64,000 bases of DNA, from assembly GCA_013115135.1 (NCBI GenBank), contig JABANP010000109.1:62001-126000 (forward strand), given 5' to 3'. This stretch comes from Perkinsus olseni. Taxonomy: Eukaryota > Perkinsozoa > Perkinsida > Perkinsidae. A program made the position numbers and the translations under genes. Positions within the stretch are counted from its first letter, which is position 1; each line of letters begins with the position of its first letter. This document shows positions 10,708 to 21,185 of this stretch, piece after piece. The notes beneath the pieces were generated by a model that worked only from the letters and a program-made list of their open reading frames with translations, did not search any database and was not told where the DNA came from.

Positions 10708-11566
10708 CCGTCATATCATAGATAGGAATCGTAGAAGGACCATCTCCGCTCGGGCACCCTTTATCAACCAGCACGACTTCGTTGATAACGGACGCTGAAG
10801 CAACATCAATAGGAGCAAACTTTCCCTCACGGACAGCAATGAGGATTCTCCTATGGATAGCAATCTCCTTACTGCGACTCCTTCTCCTTCGGGGTTCGAC
10901 GTAAGGCATCACAGAGCGAGCACTCATGACAGGGCAATCTACAGTATAACCTCTCTCATCCAACTTCACACTAGTCGCCGCTCTGACCTCACTAGGTTGC
11001 ACCACTGCGATATGGTCATTAACATCATCGCTAACAGGATCCTTGATACCATCAGGCACTCTCGATATGCAGTCGAGAAGCATAGACTGAAGCAGAGGTG
11101 AACGCTTAAGAGTCTCAACACCGACTATCACATTGGGAGTTAGATCTTCGATCACCTTGAACTGAACTTCCTTTACCAGCTCTTTCTTATCACCGTTCTC
11201 TAACGAAGCAAAGAAACAGCCTAAAGCAGCAACACGTTCACCATTACCGAAAGTAACACCCTGGCAGGTACTCAGAGAGTCGTCGAACACGCCCTCACCC
11301 TTGATAGCACGATACAAGTCCGCGTTGATGTACGCAGTGCCCTGTCCACCAGTATCCAACAGCGCAGCAACCTTGGCACCCCATGGTGAGCAGCGCGGCT
11401 CCTGGCGGATAATCACATCAACCATACAGTGTCTTTTACCGCTCACCATAGCCGAGATGACAGAGACCTTCTCAAAGTCCCGGGAAGCAGTATTTGGTGG
11501 GAGTCGATCAGCCCCTTGTCCAACTGCACTACCACTGACTCCAGACATCGACGATGGAGTAGTCAT
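10670..11566 (-). CDS. Retrotransposon aspartic protease region
   Basis: The frame contains AALLDTGGQGTAYIN, the single DTG motif of a retropepsin, followed by about 200 residues leading to reverse transcriptase. Only the first Met is at 11566. The frame is open further upstream through a Pro-rich linker (DSRPPQTVPV) toward the zinc knuckle, so this is the 3' part of a gag-protease frame. Confidence 0.8.
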   Translation of the reverse strand: MTTPSSMSGVSGSAVGQGADRLPPNTASRDFEKVSVISAMVSGKRHCMVDVIIRQEPRCSPWGAKVAALLDTGGQGTAYINADLYRAIKGEGVFDDSLSTCQGVTFGNGERVAALGCFFASLENGDKKELVKEVQFKVIEDLTPNVIVGVETLKRSPLLQSMLLDCISRVPDGIKDPVSDDVNDHIAVVQPSEVRAATSVKLDERGYTVDCPVMSARSVMPYVEPRRRRSRSKEIAIHRRILIAVREGKFAPIDVASASVINEVVLVDKGCPSGDGPSTIPIYDMTDADIKKRFRSNA

Positions 11567-11685
11567 AATCTGGCCTTGAGGTTGAGGAGCACTGACAGGA
11601 GGAGAGGATACAGGCCTCCCAGTATCGACAGGAACAGTTTGGGGAGGTCTGGAATCTCACTTTCGCCTTTCCAGAGCTCACAGTC

Positions 11686-11727
11686 TCTCTTCATATGGCC
11701 AACCATGTTACAGTGCCAACATCTCAT
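11686..11727 (-). other. CCHC zinc knuckle of gag
   Basis: On the minus strand the peptide CWHCNMVGHMKRDC fits C-x2-C-x4-H-x4-C exactly, the nucleic-acid-binding knuckle of Gag nucleocapsid. It lies in a third frame, between the gag frame that stops at 11724 and the protease frame, so frame changes are needed on both sides. Confidence 0.8.
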
Positions 11728-12906
11728 AGGGAGCCTTCCCTCTCTGGGAGCTTTCCTTGAGCCTGAGCAGCCTGTAATACTTGAGGAGCTTCTGCATTAA
11801 CCGAGTCATCATCAACGCTGAGAGAGTTAACAGTAGCATTCTCACCGTTGGATGCCTCCCACAGAGTCAACACACTACACAATTCATTAGTGTCACGAAT
11901 GTGAGCATAGATAGTCTTCACAGCCTTCTGATAATTCTGCCGTAAGCCACGAACAAATTTATCAAGCAACTCGTCATTGGAGATGTTAATACCTAGACAG
12001 CGTCCTTCAGCTAAGCATTCCCTTAGACGACCGATATACTCTCCAATAAGCTCATTGGACTTCTGCTTAACCTGAGCAAGTCTTTGACGATACCGTACAG
12101 TATCATCGGTGATACTGTAAGCACCTTTCAGGAACATTTCAGCATGTTGCAGCCTCTGCTCCGACAGAAGCAGAGACAAGAAAACCTTTATCTTCTAAGC
12201 TATCCATCAGCTCTGATCGTACACCAGCGCTGATACATCTCAAGAGATATCTCCAGCAGTTAGCCGTCGACAAACCATATAGTCGGCACATCTGGAGCCA
12301 TTGTCTTAAGAAGTATGATACAGACCTAGAATCACTACGGCCATTGAAACACTGACCGCCACCAGGAATGGGCAAAGTAGAGACCATTCCTACCGATTTG
12401 ATGTTGGCGGAGTCGTCACCGCCAGCACCTTGCTCCAAACATAGATCATGAATACTGGAACCGCATCCATTGTCGCTTCTCCCGCCAATACCAGGCGTGG
12501 GAAGTGGTCTATGGTACCGAGCATAGTCCAACCGAGAAGTAACATGAGGGACATTCACCTGGACAGGGGCAACAGCAGGGACCTCAGTCAACGCCGACTG
12601 ATACAAGAACCGAAGCCGTAAACGTTTGTCCAAATCCTCACCAGAAATTCTAGTCACAAGAGCTTCCACTTCTTCTGGCCTCAGCAGATGAATGAGTTTG
12701 GCCTCGAGCCCAACCGCTTTGGCAAACTCACTCCGGGCCGAAGAAGCACTACCTTCACTTGAGTCACCCGCCGGTCGGTGTTCAGAACCAGTAAGAGCAA
12801 GAAATCCTGCATCGAGTACCAATGTAGTGTTCCCGGCTTGACCAGGCCGTTCACTAGAAACAGCAGGAATCTCGCCACCCTTTGAACTCGACGGAAGCTG
12901 TGACAT
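11724..12906 (-). CDS. Retrotransposon gag, two overlapping frames
   Basis: Gag is split into 12906-12139 (255 residues) and 12179-11724 (about 150 residues, +1 frame). The second part has the charged helical look of the retrotransposon gag core (QRLAQVKQKSNELIGEYIGR). The first ATG (12906) lies inside the 5' LTR, so the frame runs across the LTR boundary and the primer-binding site, an arrangement also known from yeast Ty1. The frame switch lies near TTTTCTTG at about 12175-12182. I cannot tell mutation, assembly error and programmed shifting apart. Confidence 0.7.
12805..12821 (-). promoter_or_regulatory. Putative tRNA primer-binding site
   Basis: One base after the end of the 5' LTR the minus strand reads TGGTACTCGATGCAGGA. 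It starts with TGG, as expected for pairing with a tRNA CCA end. The matching tRNA was not identified. Confidence 0.5.
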
Positions 12907-13102
12907 AAGAAAGGAAGTTAGGCTCTTGATACTTCTTGGTTATACATACATTAAAATTAGTCTCAATAGTAACTACTAGCTTCACGCTAGAGCAATACAC
13001 AAAGGGCGCTAAGATATCATTGACCTACACACGCCGCGGAGACAGATCGAACACAATGATGTATCCGAGTGAAACAACGATAAGGAGGAGCGGATCACTA
13101 CA
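12823..13102 (-). repeat. 5' LTR (280 bp)
   Basis: Same sequence as 7511-7790. It contains the presumed gag start codon (12906). Confidence 0.92.
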
Positions 13103-13389
13103 ATGGGTAGGTTGATCGGATGCATTAGATTGGAGGATCTGAGCGCTGACATTTCCTCAATCTCAGAATCACGGTCGTACGCCCTGATCGAACTGACTGT
13201 AGGAGCAGAACCAAGAAGTTCGGTTAGCCGAGGAACGCGACGTTACTTGATAGTAATAGTGGTGTGAGGCGCTGACTGCGTTACCGAGTAGGTGGCCGAC
13301 CGCGGTGAAAATGAATTTCATGAATCGGTAGTCCTGGCCATAGGTGAACTGGCAGAAGTTTGGCCGTTCTCTAGCCTAAACAAAACGAG

Positions 13390-13410
13390 GTAGGCGACGC
13401 CTACTAGGCG
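13390..13410 (+). repeat. 7-1-7-6 palindromic module (perfect)
   Basis: 7-mer GTAGGCG, centre A, exact reverse complement, then TAGGCG. Confidence 0.9.
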
Positions 13411-14322
13411 TAGCTTGTCTAATCAATTACTCAGGTGCAATGACCTTGACGAATATCCCCTGAGCGTCCATATGCGTGATTTCTTGACCTTCATGTGCTC
13501 TCGGGTCTCGGACCTGACGAGGTAACGCAGTGTTGCCAGGGAACGAAGCTCTGACCGTAGCCCCCGAGCACGCTCTGAGGACCCTTCATGCCACTTTCGT
13601 GGATTTGCCAAATTGTTTACTTCTGGTCTCGCTCGTAGAGCCACGGCTGAGACGAGCCCGGGTATGAGAGCGAATTGAGCCAAGGCTACCATGGATGCAG
13701 AGACAACCGACAGGAGGAAAAGAATGACGAAAGGGAAGGGCGGTCACTATTAAGAGCCCTACAGTCCGGTCACTGGCGACGCCGAAACCGCCACGGGCAA
13801 CGGAATTCGGTTTTCGTGCGCCTCGTTTTTATTGCCAATGTGATCGATCGAGTCGAATCGATTCTACGGTTGGTCACTGGCTCATTCCGAGGCGCGAAAT
13901 CAGCCTGGTCATGCCGGTATAAAGGCATGTCGATGGTCTTGGACCATCGGAGCACCCACAAGCAACTGGGAAGAACTGCTGCCACGACTATCGTGACGAT
14001 AGTACGGTTGGGAAGTTCTCTATCGAAGGAGCATCAAGATGACTGATGAGAAGACTCTCCCTCAGGATGTCTCCATTCGGACTGAACGGTTCAGTCGAAA
14101 ACAGAGATTGTTGATATGTTCAAGATATAGGTTTTCCAGGTCAAGTATCACTGCGCCGCAGTGACTGCGGTGAACTGATTCGGTTCCAATTCACACACGG
14201 AAACTTACACGACCAATCACCTCCACTGGTGGTCCACCAGTGACCGACCGTCTTCCAGGACTCCTGAGTCAAGAGTCCTGAGTCAGGACTCCTGACTCAG
14301 AGCAGGTGACCCCATTATCGCG

Positions 14323-14343
14323 TGTGAGCCTCACACTGTGAGG
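14323..14343 (-). repeat. 7-1-7-6 palindromic module (perfect)
   Basis: Read on the minus strand: 7-mer CCTCACA, centre G, exact reverse complement, then CTCACA. Confidence 0.9.
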
Positions 14344-15002
14344 AAGGCTGGGGGTTTCACTGCGGATGGGACCATCACGGCAGGAGTCCTGCCCTGGTAG
14401 GGAGACGGATCCCAGCACGCGTGTATTAATTATTCAAGCTAGTTTTTCCGGCGTTGACCGGTTACGCGACGTCACAGTCGTTGTAGGTTACGGCCCGAGT
14501 GATACATAAGTCGGTTAGTCGAAGTCAGTCTGACCTAGTCAGCCGCTGACAGTCCGCTGCGGACGCTTGGCGCGGGCCGGCGGCCGCCCGCGGCGGGCGG
14601 CCCACCCGCGAGCTGGTTGTCACCCGCGCGCCCGCGACCCGGGCGGCCCGGGTCTCGCTCTTGTGGAGATCATTCGCAGAAGATGCGCTCGTGTCGGCTA
14701 GTGTTCTCATTTCTTGCCGTCCCACGGTAGAACTCCAACGATGAAAATCTCTTCAAACTTTGGGACCCGAAGGCATTGTGCTTACATGATTCAGCAACTA
14801 CTGGGAACTCAGCAAGATAATTCTAGTGATGAAGTGTTGTAGAACGACACTTGACCTGCCGACTGCTTTTAGAATTTCTGACGTCCAAGAATGAGCTGAA
14901 GCAGTAACTTCAAAGGCAAAGACAAAAAAAGTTGTTCGAGAACCGAGCTGGCTGTATCAGCACGTTAGCTGCACTGGAGTCGCCAGGCCGGTCGGCTCAC
15001 CA

Positions 15003-16746
15003 TCATCGGGAGCTTCTTTGAGCGATCCCAACTTGACTCAGGTCAGGTTGGAACTCAAAGTAGTTCCCAATGATCGAACTACCGGGTAGCGTCCAAGAAT
15101 CATCATCGTCTTGTTTCTTGATGATTAGGTAACAGGAACCCTGGTCATTCCTGGCATAGCTTAGGTAACTCAGCTTCAACGGAACGGTCCCCTTCGGGCC
15201 TAGTCCGAAAACCAGGGGTGGCAGCGTAGGCATGTATCGACAAGAGAAAGTCCAGATGTTATCGTCCGAGTCAAACTCGATGTCAACGGTCGTGCCTGCA
15301 GCCTTGTTAGCCTGAGCTTTGATATCTCTTATCATAGCGTCATAGTAGAGCTGCGAGACGTACAAAAAATTGGTACCGGTATCGAGGAGGAGGTCCTCGT
15401 TGATGCCGATAGTTATATGCGCACCACCCACTTGTAGAGTACCAAGATTAACGAAATATTCGCCGAGTGAGCTTTCGGTGAACTTAACGAACTGGAGTGG
15501 ATGCTTATATAAGGGAGGATCACCTCCACCCAGAATCAGGGTGTGCACAATGTGCACAATGTGCACTGCACATAGATTTCCACGGCGGAAATTTCATTGA
15601 AATTTCCGAAGAGTATTTCGGAAATTTCCGGCGAAGGCGGAAATTTCAAAAAAATATGAAATTCGCGAATGCTCGCTGTTCCAGCCTTATTCGCCGGATT
15701 TGCAAAGTAACGTAGTAACGTGTCCAGCATGATATGCTAATGCGTCGACGTTTCAAACCTTCAAACGTGGAAGCTTCGACCGGTCAAATTGAAAGCCCCT
15801 CAAACATAGAAGTAAAGGATGTGCTGGGCACGCGCCCAGATGATCGATTTGATCGCACCTAATAGACTATCGCTAATAGATTATTACTATTACTAATAGT
15901 TTATCAGTATTATTAGGAGACTGACATACTGATGCATCAAGTGCGATGTGACAACGTCACAGTGACATAGCCGGAGAGGTTTCAAGAAAATCAAGGGGGA
16001 AATTCGGTTCGCTGAGCGAAGCGAAGGGACATTTTTCCCCATTTCGACGGAAACGGAAATTTCAAGAAATTTCCTCTGAGGACTGGCTGAAATTTCCGAC
16101 GGCTCGGAAATTTCCTGGATGTGTACACCCTGCCTCCGATTTACCGAATTCTGGGCCAGAATTAGACCACCACTGAAGGAGGACTGGCCACACGAAGACA
16201 GGTAGAGAGCGAAGGTTGTGCTTCCGATTACACCGCGTGACCGTAACTGCTTCACCAGGGAGGGGAAATACTTATCGCCCTGATCTGGCGCGAGACCCAA
16301 TGAGCTTATTGGCGAGCTATCCGTAGGCGAGGGGTCCTGATTGATCATCAGTCCGAAAGTAAGTTCAAGCGACGGTAGGTAGCTTCCAAACAACTTGGCC
16401 TTGTGCTGGAACACTCTCACTTTGACGTTATCTTCATAGACGATAGTCTTTGTTGGCTGACGTGGCGTACAGGGCTGCTGGCATTGGTAGCAACCAGCCG
16501 GCAGAGCACGGCAGCTTTGTTGGGTCGCCGATTCGTACCAATCTTCCAGACGAAATGGAAGTAGTCGGACCCAGTGTCAATCAGAGCAATGACTTTGTTT
16601 TGGCGCTCATCGGTGGAGATAGAAAATAGCCCATAGCCATAGGGAGGCAGGTCACGGTAGACGGCGGGAAAGCTGATGATACGTTGCTGCCCTTCGGCAA
16701 ACATGACAGCTGCCAGCGCATTAATTATGCTCCTGAGTCGACCCAT
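15003..16746 (-). pseudogene. Aspartic protease gene broken by a transposon
   Basis: This pepsin-like protease is closest in sequence to the copies at 1.3 and 20.4 kb. ATG 16746 gives a signal peptide (MGRLRSIINALAAVMF), and VIALIDTGSDYF is the first active site. A one-base deletion at about 16552 (AAGGAT reduced to AAGAT in the FVWKDWYE segment) shifts the frame, which resumes at 16420. The gene is then interrupted after ...SSFSGGLIL by a 596-bp MITE (15537-16132) and resumes at about 15536 with LGGGDPPLY, the second site LLDTGTNFLY and an intact C-terminus. Confidence 0.85.
15537..16132. mobile_element. MITE, CAGGGTG-type ends, inside protease gene
   Basis: The ends are inverted copies of CAGGGTGTGCACA (15537) and CAGGGTGTACACA (reverse strand, ending 16132). 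The interior repeats GGAAATTTCC-like units in both orientations and has no gene. Termini resemble the hAT MITE at 798-1116 (CAGGGTG). A perfect target duplication is not immediately flanking: CCCAGAAT (15529-15536) is matched 7 of 8 by GCCAGAAT at 16155-16162, leaving 22 extra bases next to the right end. The host protein sequence proves this is an insertion. Confidence 0.8.
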
Positions 16747-16878
16747 GACAGATCGGGGGATAATGGGATATATATTTTCGAGGCATTTGCCTCGGGAACT
16801 CGTGGGAGGCTTCCCGCAGGAACTTCCCGTCAGGAAGGTGTCACGCCTGCGCTGGTGCTGTCCCGGGACAAACCTCAT

Positions 16879-17539
16879 AAACTCTTTCAGATTGTGGTGA
16901 CAGTGTCTGCGTTCCGTTTGTTCCTGCTTGGCGAAGCCTCTCAGCTGTTACGGGTTTAATGCCGGTAAAAAACGGTAAAACCCGAAACCCTGTTACGAAT
17001 GCCGGTAAAAAACGGTGGTTTTTATGCCTCAAGATCCTTTGACGCATGCACATATGAGCTGCGCTTAAGCGTAGCTTGTATGCTCATGCGTAGCTTAAGC
17101 GAGTCATGAGTGCTTGAGCGCGAACAAGGGCTAGGCTTCCGACTCGGAGTCTCCGAGCTAGAGAGTCTCCGGCTTTTCTCTCGGTTAGAGAGTTCCATAT
17201 AGGTGGTATGTATTACCGCTCATTCACACATCCATCGATCTTACGTGATCAGTCTTGTCGCATTTCATCGCCGGCAGAGACTGCAGTGCTAGGAAGCGTC
17301 GCTATAGTGAGTATACTGAATACTGTTTTTGGGTCGGGATTTCATTATAACTTCCCAGCCACCGACTACCCTGGCTCCATCCTCGTCGTCTACATGGTGT
17401 AGGTTGTCACAAACGGGTCAGGACCTGATCGTCAGGTGTAGGCGTCATTGGCGCCGCGTCACCCTTGCTGTGAGGGCCCCGCAGTTCACTCGTCGCTGCA
17501 CGCGCGTGCAGTCCTCGTAGGAATTCCCTCGTCACTCCT
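16879..17539. other. Intergenic
   Basis: No gene seen. ATGCCGGTAAAAAACGGT is repeated at about 16960 and 17000. One palindromic module lies at 17137-17157 (minus strand, CTCGGAG, one mismatch). Confidence 0.45.
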
Positions 17540-17619
17540 ATGAGCTTTTATTGTCCGGGATTTCCTCAGATCCCGTTACCGCTCCTCCTGAGCCTGACGG
17601 CTACGAGGACCTTCTCCGA

Positions 17620-18758
17620 TCATGTCCAACATTAGGCCAGTTTTTCTTCTGCTCATCTATTATATCCAGGCCCAAGCCTTCTGTTGTCTTCGGCTTCCTT
17701 GCCCTTCTAGTCGGGTCTTACGGTGAAAAGCTTGTCAGGATGACTATATCCCCTCAGAAGACTACAGCCAGTGCGAACTCGGCTCAACTTCTGGCTAGCC
17801 TCAAGGTCGACGGTCAAGACGTCACCGTCCTGGTGGACACCGCAAGTCCGTTCACCTTCTTCGTAGAGAAGCAATGGTATGAGAGGACTCATGCAGGCGG
17901 CTGCGCCGAGCTCAAGTACAAGTGTTATGATTGTCCCTCTTCGTCGTGTTCCAAAGGCCCCACCAAGACGTACGAGTTCTTCGATGGTTTACAAGTGACG
18001 GTCTTTCAACATTCCGGGACAGCTGGCTTCGGAACCGCTAGTGCGGACGGCATCGATTTCGGGCTGGTTGTCGGCTGTAACCGACGCCCCTTCGCCGCCC
18101 TCGGACTGTCGCCGCCGAGTGACAAATCCAGGCCAAATGTTCCATTCATCTATCAACTGCTAGCCAAGCCCAAGAGTCAACGGCTTATTGAAAGAAGTGT
18201 CTTTTCGGTGTACCTGAATGCTGGGAAGGACCCCAGCGGTGAGCTCATACTGGGTGGCGAAGACAAGAGCAAATATACCGGTCCTCTGAGATATGTGAGA
18301 GTCGTGAAAAAGGAGGAGCAGTCTATTATGGTTACGGACTTGGGCATTGGTCATGACTGTAAGAACCGTATCAAAGTTTTACAAGTGGGGTATTTAGACA
18401 CGGGAACTAATGTCATCGCGATGCCCGATAAGTTCAAAACGCCAGTTCTCCAGTTGCTTCGGACTGCCGGCAAGAAACCTGTAACAATCACAGAGAACGC
18501 TGGTTTCTACGAGCTCTCCTGCGGAGACATTGAGAACTTACCCCCTCTAATCTTTTCATGAGGGAAGATTCCCTCCTCCCAAACAAGGTGCCACTCGAGA
18601 TCCCGCCAGCCAGCTACGTTATTGCGGAATCGGGGTCTTCCTGCATCCTGGCTATCAATTTCGCTGAAACGTGGCTTCTGGGGTTGCCCACACTCATTGG
18701 CAAACTACTATCTGTACGATTGGGATAAATCTCGCATTGGTTGCCAAAGCGAAATGAT
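17620..18758 (+). pseudogene. Aspartic protease, degenerate (copy II)
   Basis: A long open frame up to the stop at 18559-18561 encodes most of a pepsin-like protease. It has a hydrophobic segment SVVFGFLALLVG, a first site in which DTG has become DTA (VDTASPFTFF), and an intact second site (LDTGTNVIAM). The ATG used by copy I is lost here (ATG to ATT), the C-terminal lobe is cut off by a one-base deletion just before the stop, and further indels lie near 18705 and 18740. The lost start, changed catalytic motif and missing C-terminus make an active enzyme unlikely. A shorter product from ATG near 17740 is possible. Confidence 0.8.
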
Positions 18759-18942
18759 TTTATTTTTCTTGGTAAAGCTCGGCTCATAGAGTTATGCAGA
18801 GCTATCATGATGACACACTCTTCAGGACTTTGTCATAGTCCCTCTTGTCAGGCCCACTCGATGATAATATGATTTATCTTGCACACCTCGTTGAGCATAT
18901 TTCGAGTTGACTCCTCTTGAACAGTAGTGTTCGTCAATGCTG

Positions 18943-20018
18943 GGGCCGTATGCGGATACTGATTCGAGAATCACAGGCACTGATTCAACTCACTATCTGA
19001 TTTCCGATTTTGATTCAACTCACACCATGATTCACAAATGTTGATTCAGATTCCGTTTTCATGAGTAAGATTCATGATTCGTGAGTATGATTACTGATTC
19101 CAGATTCAGATTCAGGATTCGTGAGTATGATTCCTGATTCCTGATTTTTCTCAAGCGTTGACTGTGATTCTTGATTCGGAATCATGATTCCTGATTCAGA
19201 ATCATACTCAGCCACTGATTCTGATTCTGAATCAACGAGTCAGAGTATTTACTCAACCCAGTGAGTAAGAATCATGATCCTAGATTTTTTGAACGTGGTT
19301 GTGATTCAAAACTCATACTCGTGAGTATTTTACTCAACTCGAGAACGCCGCAGATTCAGAATCACATTTTTACTCAGCGTGTGATTCCTAATCATACTCG
19401 CGCCGTGAGTATCCCAATTTTAGCACGTTAATTTCCCTTGATTCGTACCGGGGGTCCGGACCCCCGGTACCAAAGGCTGATTCAGATTCTCCACGCTGAG
19501 TATTCATGCAATTTTCCCGCACTGGCTTGACATCGGTAATGGTCGCTCCAAGAATTGAACTAGGGTGGAGAGGATGATGGTTCAAGTTGTTATCCGTTAC
19601 ACCAAATTCCCCGAGATATCAGGTGTCGTGATTCGCGGAAGAAGGCCCCAAGGGCTTCCCGCCATCCGACATTTTTGAGTAATGAACAACGTAATTGTCT
19701 AAGTCGCTGGATCGCTCGTTTCGGCGAGCGCTAACCCCCTTCCTATATTCCGCCTCAAGTGGGTGATTCAATTTAGTGATCGAGCGATACCGCGAATTAA
19801 CCATCTGATTCTGAATCAGACGCTCTGAGTAAAAATCAAGCAAAAAATCGGCTTCTGATTTTCGAATCACGGTCGAGATTCAACTCAAGCTCGAGAGATT
19901 CTGATTTGGTACTCTGGAGTAAAAAATCACTGAATCACGGGGTATTGCTCACTGTGTGATTTTTTTCTCTGAGTAAAAAATCTGGCTCACCCCTCGAATC
20001 AGTATCCGCATACGACCC
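18943..20018. mobile_element. Non-autonomous DNA transposon, GGGCC ends, 3-bp TSD
   Basis: The ends are inverted repeats of about 25 bp starting GGGCCGTATGCGGATACTGA (right end one base different), flanked by CTG on both sides (18940-18942 and 20019-20021). The interior is packed with GATTC/GAATC and GAGTA/TACTC words. Copy I of the duplication lacks it, so insertion followed the duplication. A 3-bp duplication and GGG...CCC termini suggest the PIF/Harbinger group, but there is no transposase. A second element with the same end rule lies at 37050. The interior contains a perfect 26-bp palindrome (19445-19470). Confidence 0.85.
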
Positions 20019-20605
20019 CTGGTGGATTCCGAGTGTTTCAAGCTGATTCAGCTTGACAAGTTTCAGCGGGACAATTTAGAACGTGAATTGATTGGGATGT
20101 CTCAGAGATTTTAACTCTCAGGGTCGAGACTAGATTCTCGCACGCGTGGGAACCACACCTCTGAACGAACAAACCTATTCTTTCGAACGGAGTTTCGAAA
20201 TCCTCAGTCTATGCCGCCAAAAACCACCTAAAGCCCAGGCTAGGAGTTTGCTTAGCAAACTCAGAAGAGCCTTAGCTACCGTCTGGTAGCTTACTCATTA
20301 TTCGCAGATCGCACTGTTTATGCATGCAAAACTAACTTAATTAGCCTAATTTTCTCCCGGAGAGTAAGCTTAGACGATTTGCTTGAAGTAGGTTGAGTAC
20401 CTTAGTACATCATAGTAGAGCTGCGAGACCTATAAAGAATCCGTACCCGTATCAAAGAGGAGGTCCTCGTTGATAGCGATAGTTACATACGCACCACTCA
20501 CTTGTAGAGTACCAAGATCGACGAAATACTCGCCAAGTGAGCTTTCAGTGAACTTAACGAACTGGAGTGGATGTTCATACAAGGAAGGATCACCTCCTCC
20601 TAGGA

Positions 20606-20626
20606 GTAGACCTGGTCTACTAGGCC
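20606..20626 (+). repeat. 7-1-7-6 module inside protease fragment
   Basis: 7-mer GTAGACC, centre T, exact reverse complement, then TAGGCC (one mismatch). The paralogue near 1795 reads AGAAGTAGGCCACC with no insert, 14 nt shorter. Confidence 0.9.
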
Positions 20627-20785
20627 ACCGCTGAAGGACGACTGGCTACACGAGGACAGATAGAGAGCGAAGGTTGTGCTCCCGATTACACCGCGTGACC
20701 GTAACTGCCTCATCAGCGAGGAAAAGTTCGCATCTCCTTGATCTGGCGCAAGACTTAATGAGCTTATCGGTAAGCTATCTGTAGG

Positions 20786-20806
20786 CGAATGCCCTTCGCC
20801 GAAGGG
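20786..20806 (-). repeat. 7-1-7-6 module inside protease fragment
   Basis: Read on the minus strand: 7-mer CCCTTCG, centre G, exact reverse complement, then CATTCG (one mismatch). The paralogue at 16323-16336 reads GTAGGCGAGGGGTCC, 14 nt shorter. Confidence 0.9.
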
Positions 20807-21037
20807 TCCTGGTCAGCATGTGCCAAAACCGGGGTGAATTAATATGGAATAATATTTCATATTATGAAAGCGAAACTTCACGTTAAAATTTGGTGGAATT
20901 TCATGAAACGCACGCTTTAGCCATCAAATCTTGAATGCGCTCCGCGCGTGAAGAACTTCGCTCACCATCCGTCTTGCGTGGCGCTCAACAGTTTTGCCGG
21001 TTGCACAAATGTGGGCAAATCAACGTTGGCAGCCCGC

Positions 21038-21185
21038 TGAGTGTTACACTCAGAGTGATTTACTCAGAGTGTATATACTCTGTAGTACAGAGTCTGTACT
21101 TCCAGATAGTGTGTGACACACTGTGTGTCCATGAATCATGGACCATGATGGACAGTTCATCCTCGTCCACAACGTGGACTCCACA
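21038..21185 (+). repeat. Cluster of five 7-1-7-6 palindromic modules
   Basis: Within 148 bp there are modules at 21038 (TGAGTGT, one mismatch), 21078 (CTCTGTA, perfect), 21108 (AGTGTGT, perfect), 21128 (TCCATGA, perfect, sharing one base with the previous module) and 21165 (GTCCACA, one mismatch). Centres are T, G, G, A and A. About 70% of the stretch is module sequence. Confidence 0.9.

Larger units (their letters stand above)
7511..13102 (-). mobile_element. Ty3/gypsy-like LTR retrotransposon, 5.6 kb
   Basis: The element has two 280-bp LTRs in direct orientation, a gag with a CCHC knuckle, a retropepsin, reverse transcriptase, a weak RNase H region and integrase, all on the minus strand. 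The order PR-RT-RH-IN matches Metaviridae-type (Ty3/gypsy) elements. I saw no difference between the LTRs on reading, so the insertion is recent. The flanks share only ATG next to the LTR ends, shorter than the usual 4-6 bp duplication, so the target duplication is not proven. The coding region changes frame several times (see parts). None of the 14-nt palindromic modules found elsewhere occurs inside it. Confidence 0.92.
13103..15002. other. Intergenic with GC-rich patch
   Basis: No gene is recognised. Palindromic modules: 13390-13410 (GTAGGCG, centre A, perfect), 14220-14240 (minus strand, one mismatch), 14323-14343 (minus strand, CCTCACA, perfect) and 14585-14605 (CGCCCGC, one mismatch). 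14556-14660 is a very GC-rich patch of nested inverted repeats, and 14264-14302 is a cluster of GAGTCCTG/CAGGACTC inverted repeats. Confidence 0.5.
17410..20390 (+). repeat. Segmental duplication, copy II
   Basis: Direct-orientation counterpart of 4330-6290. It is longer because of the 1,076-bp transposon at 18943-20018. After the transposon it resumes matching copy I, for example GGGATGTCT near 20096 and GCCGCCAAAAACCACCT near 20212. Confidence 0.85.
20405..20815 (-). pseudogene. Aspartic protease fragment
   Basis: This is the middle third of a protease of the 15-16.7 kb type, without that copy's MITE. Recognisable minus-strand segments match LLDTGTNFL-YVSQLYYD (here changed), TLQVGGAHITIGINED and LGGGDPPLY. 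It lacks both ends. Two 14-nt palindromic modules interrupt it: 20606-20626 and 20786-20806. Confidence 0.8.

Noticed and set aside
19543..19615. tRNA-like segment on the minus strand inside the GATTC-rich transposon (TGGTGTAACGGATAAC D-arm look, TTCAATT loop)
   Set aside because: Acceptor strands do not pair, no anticodon stem forms, and the T stem has a mismatch. At best it is a decayed tRNA-derived piece.
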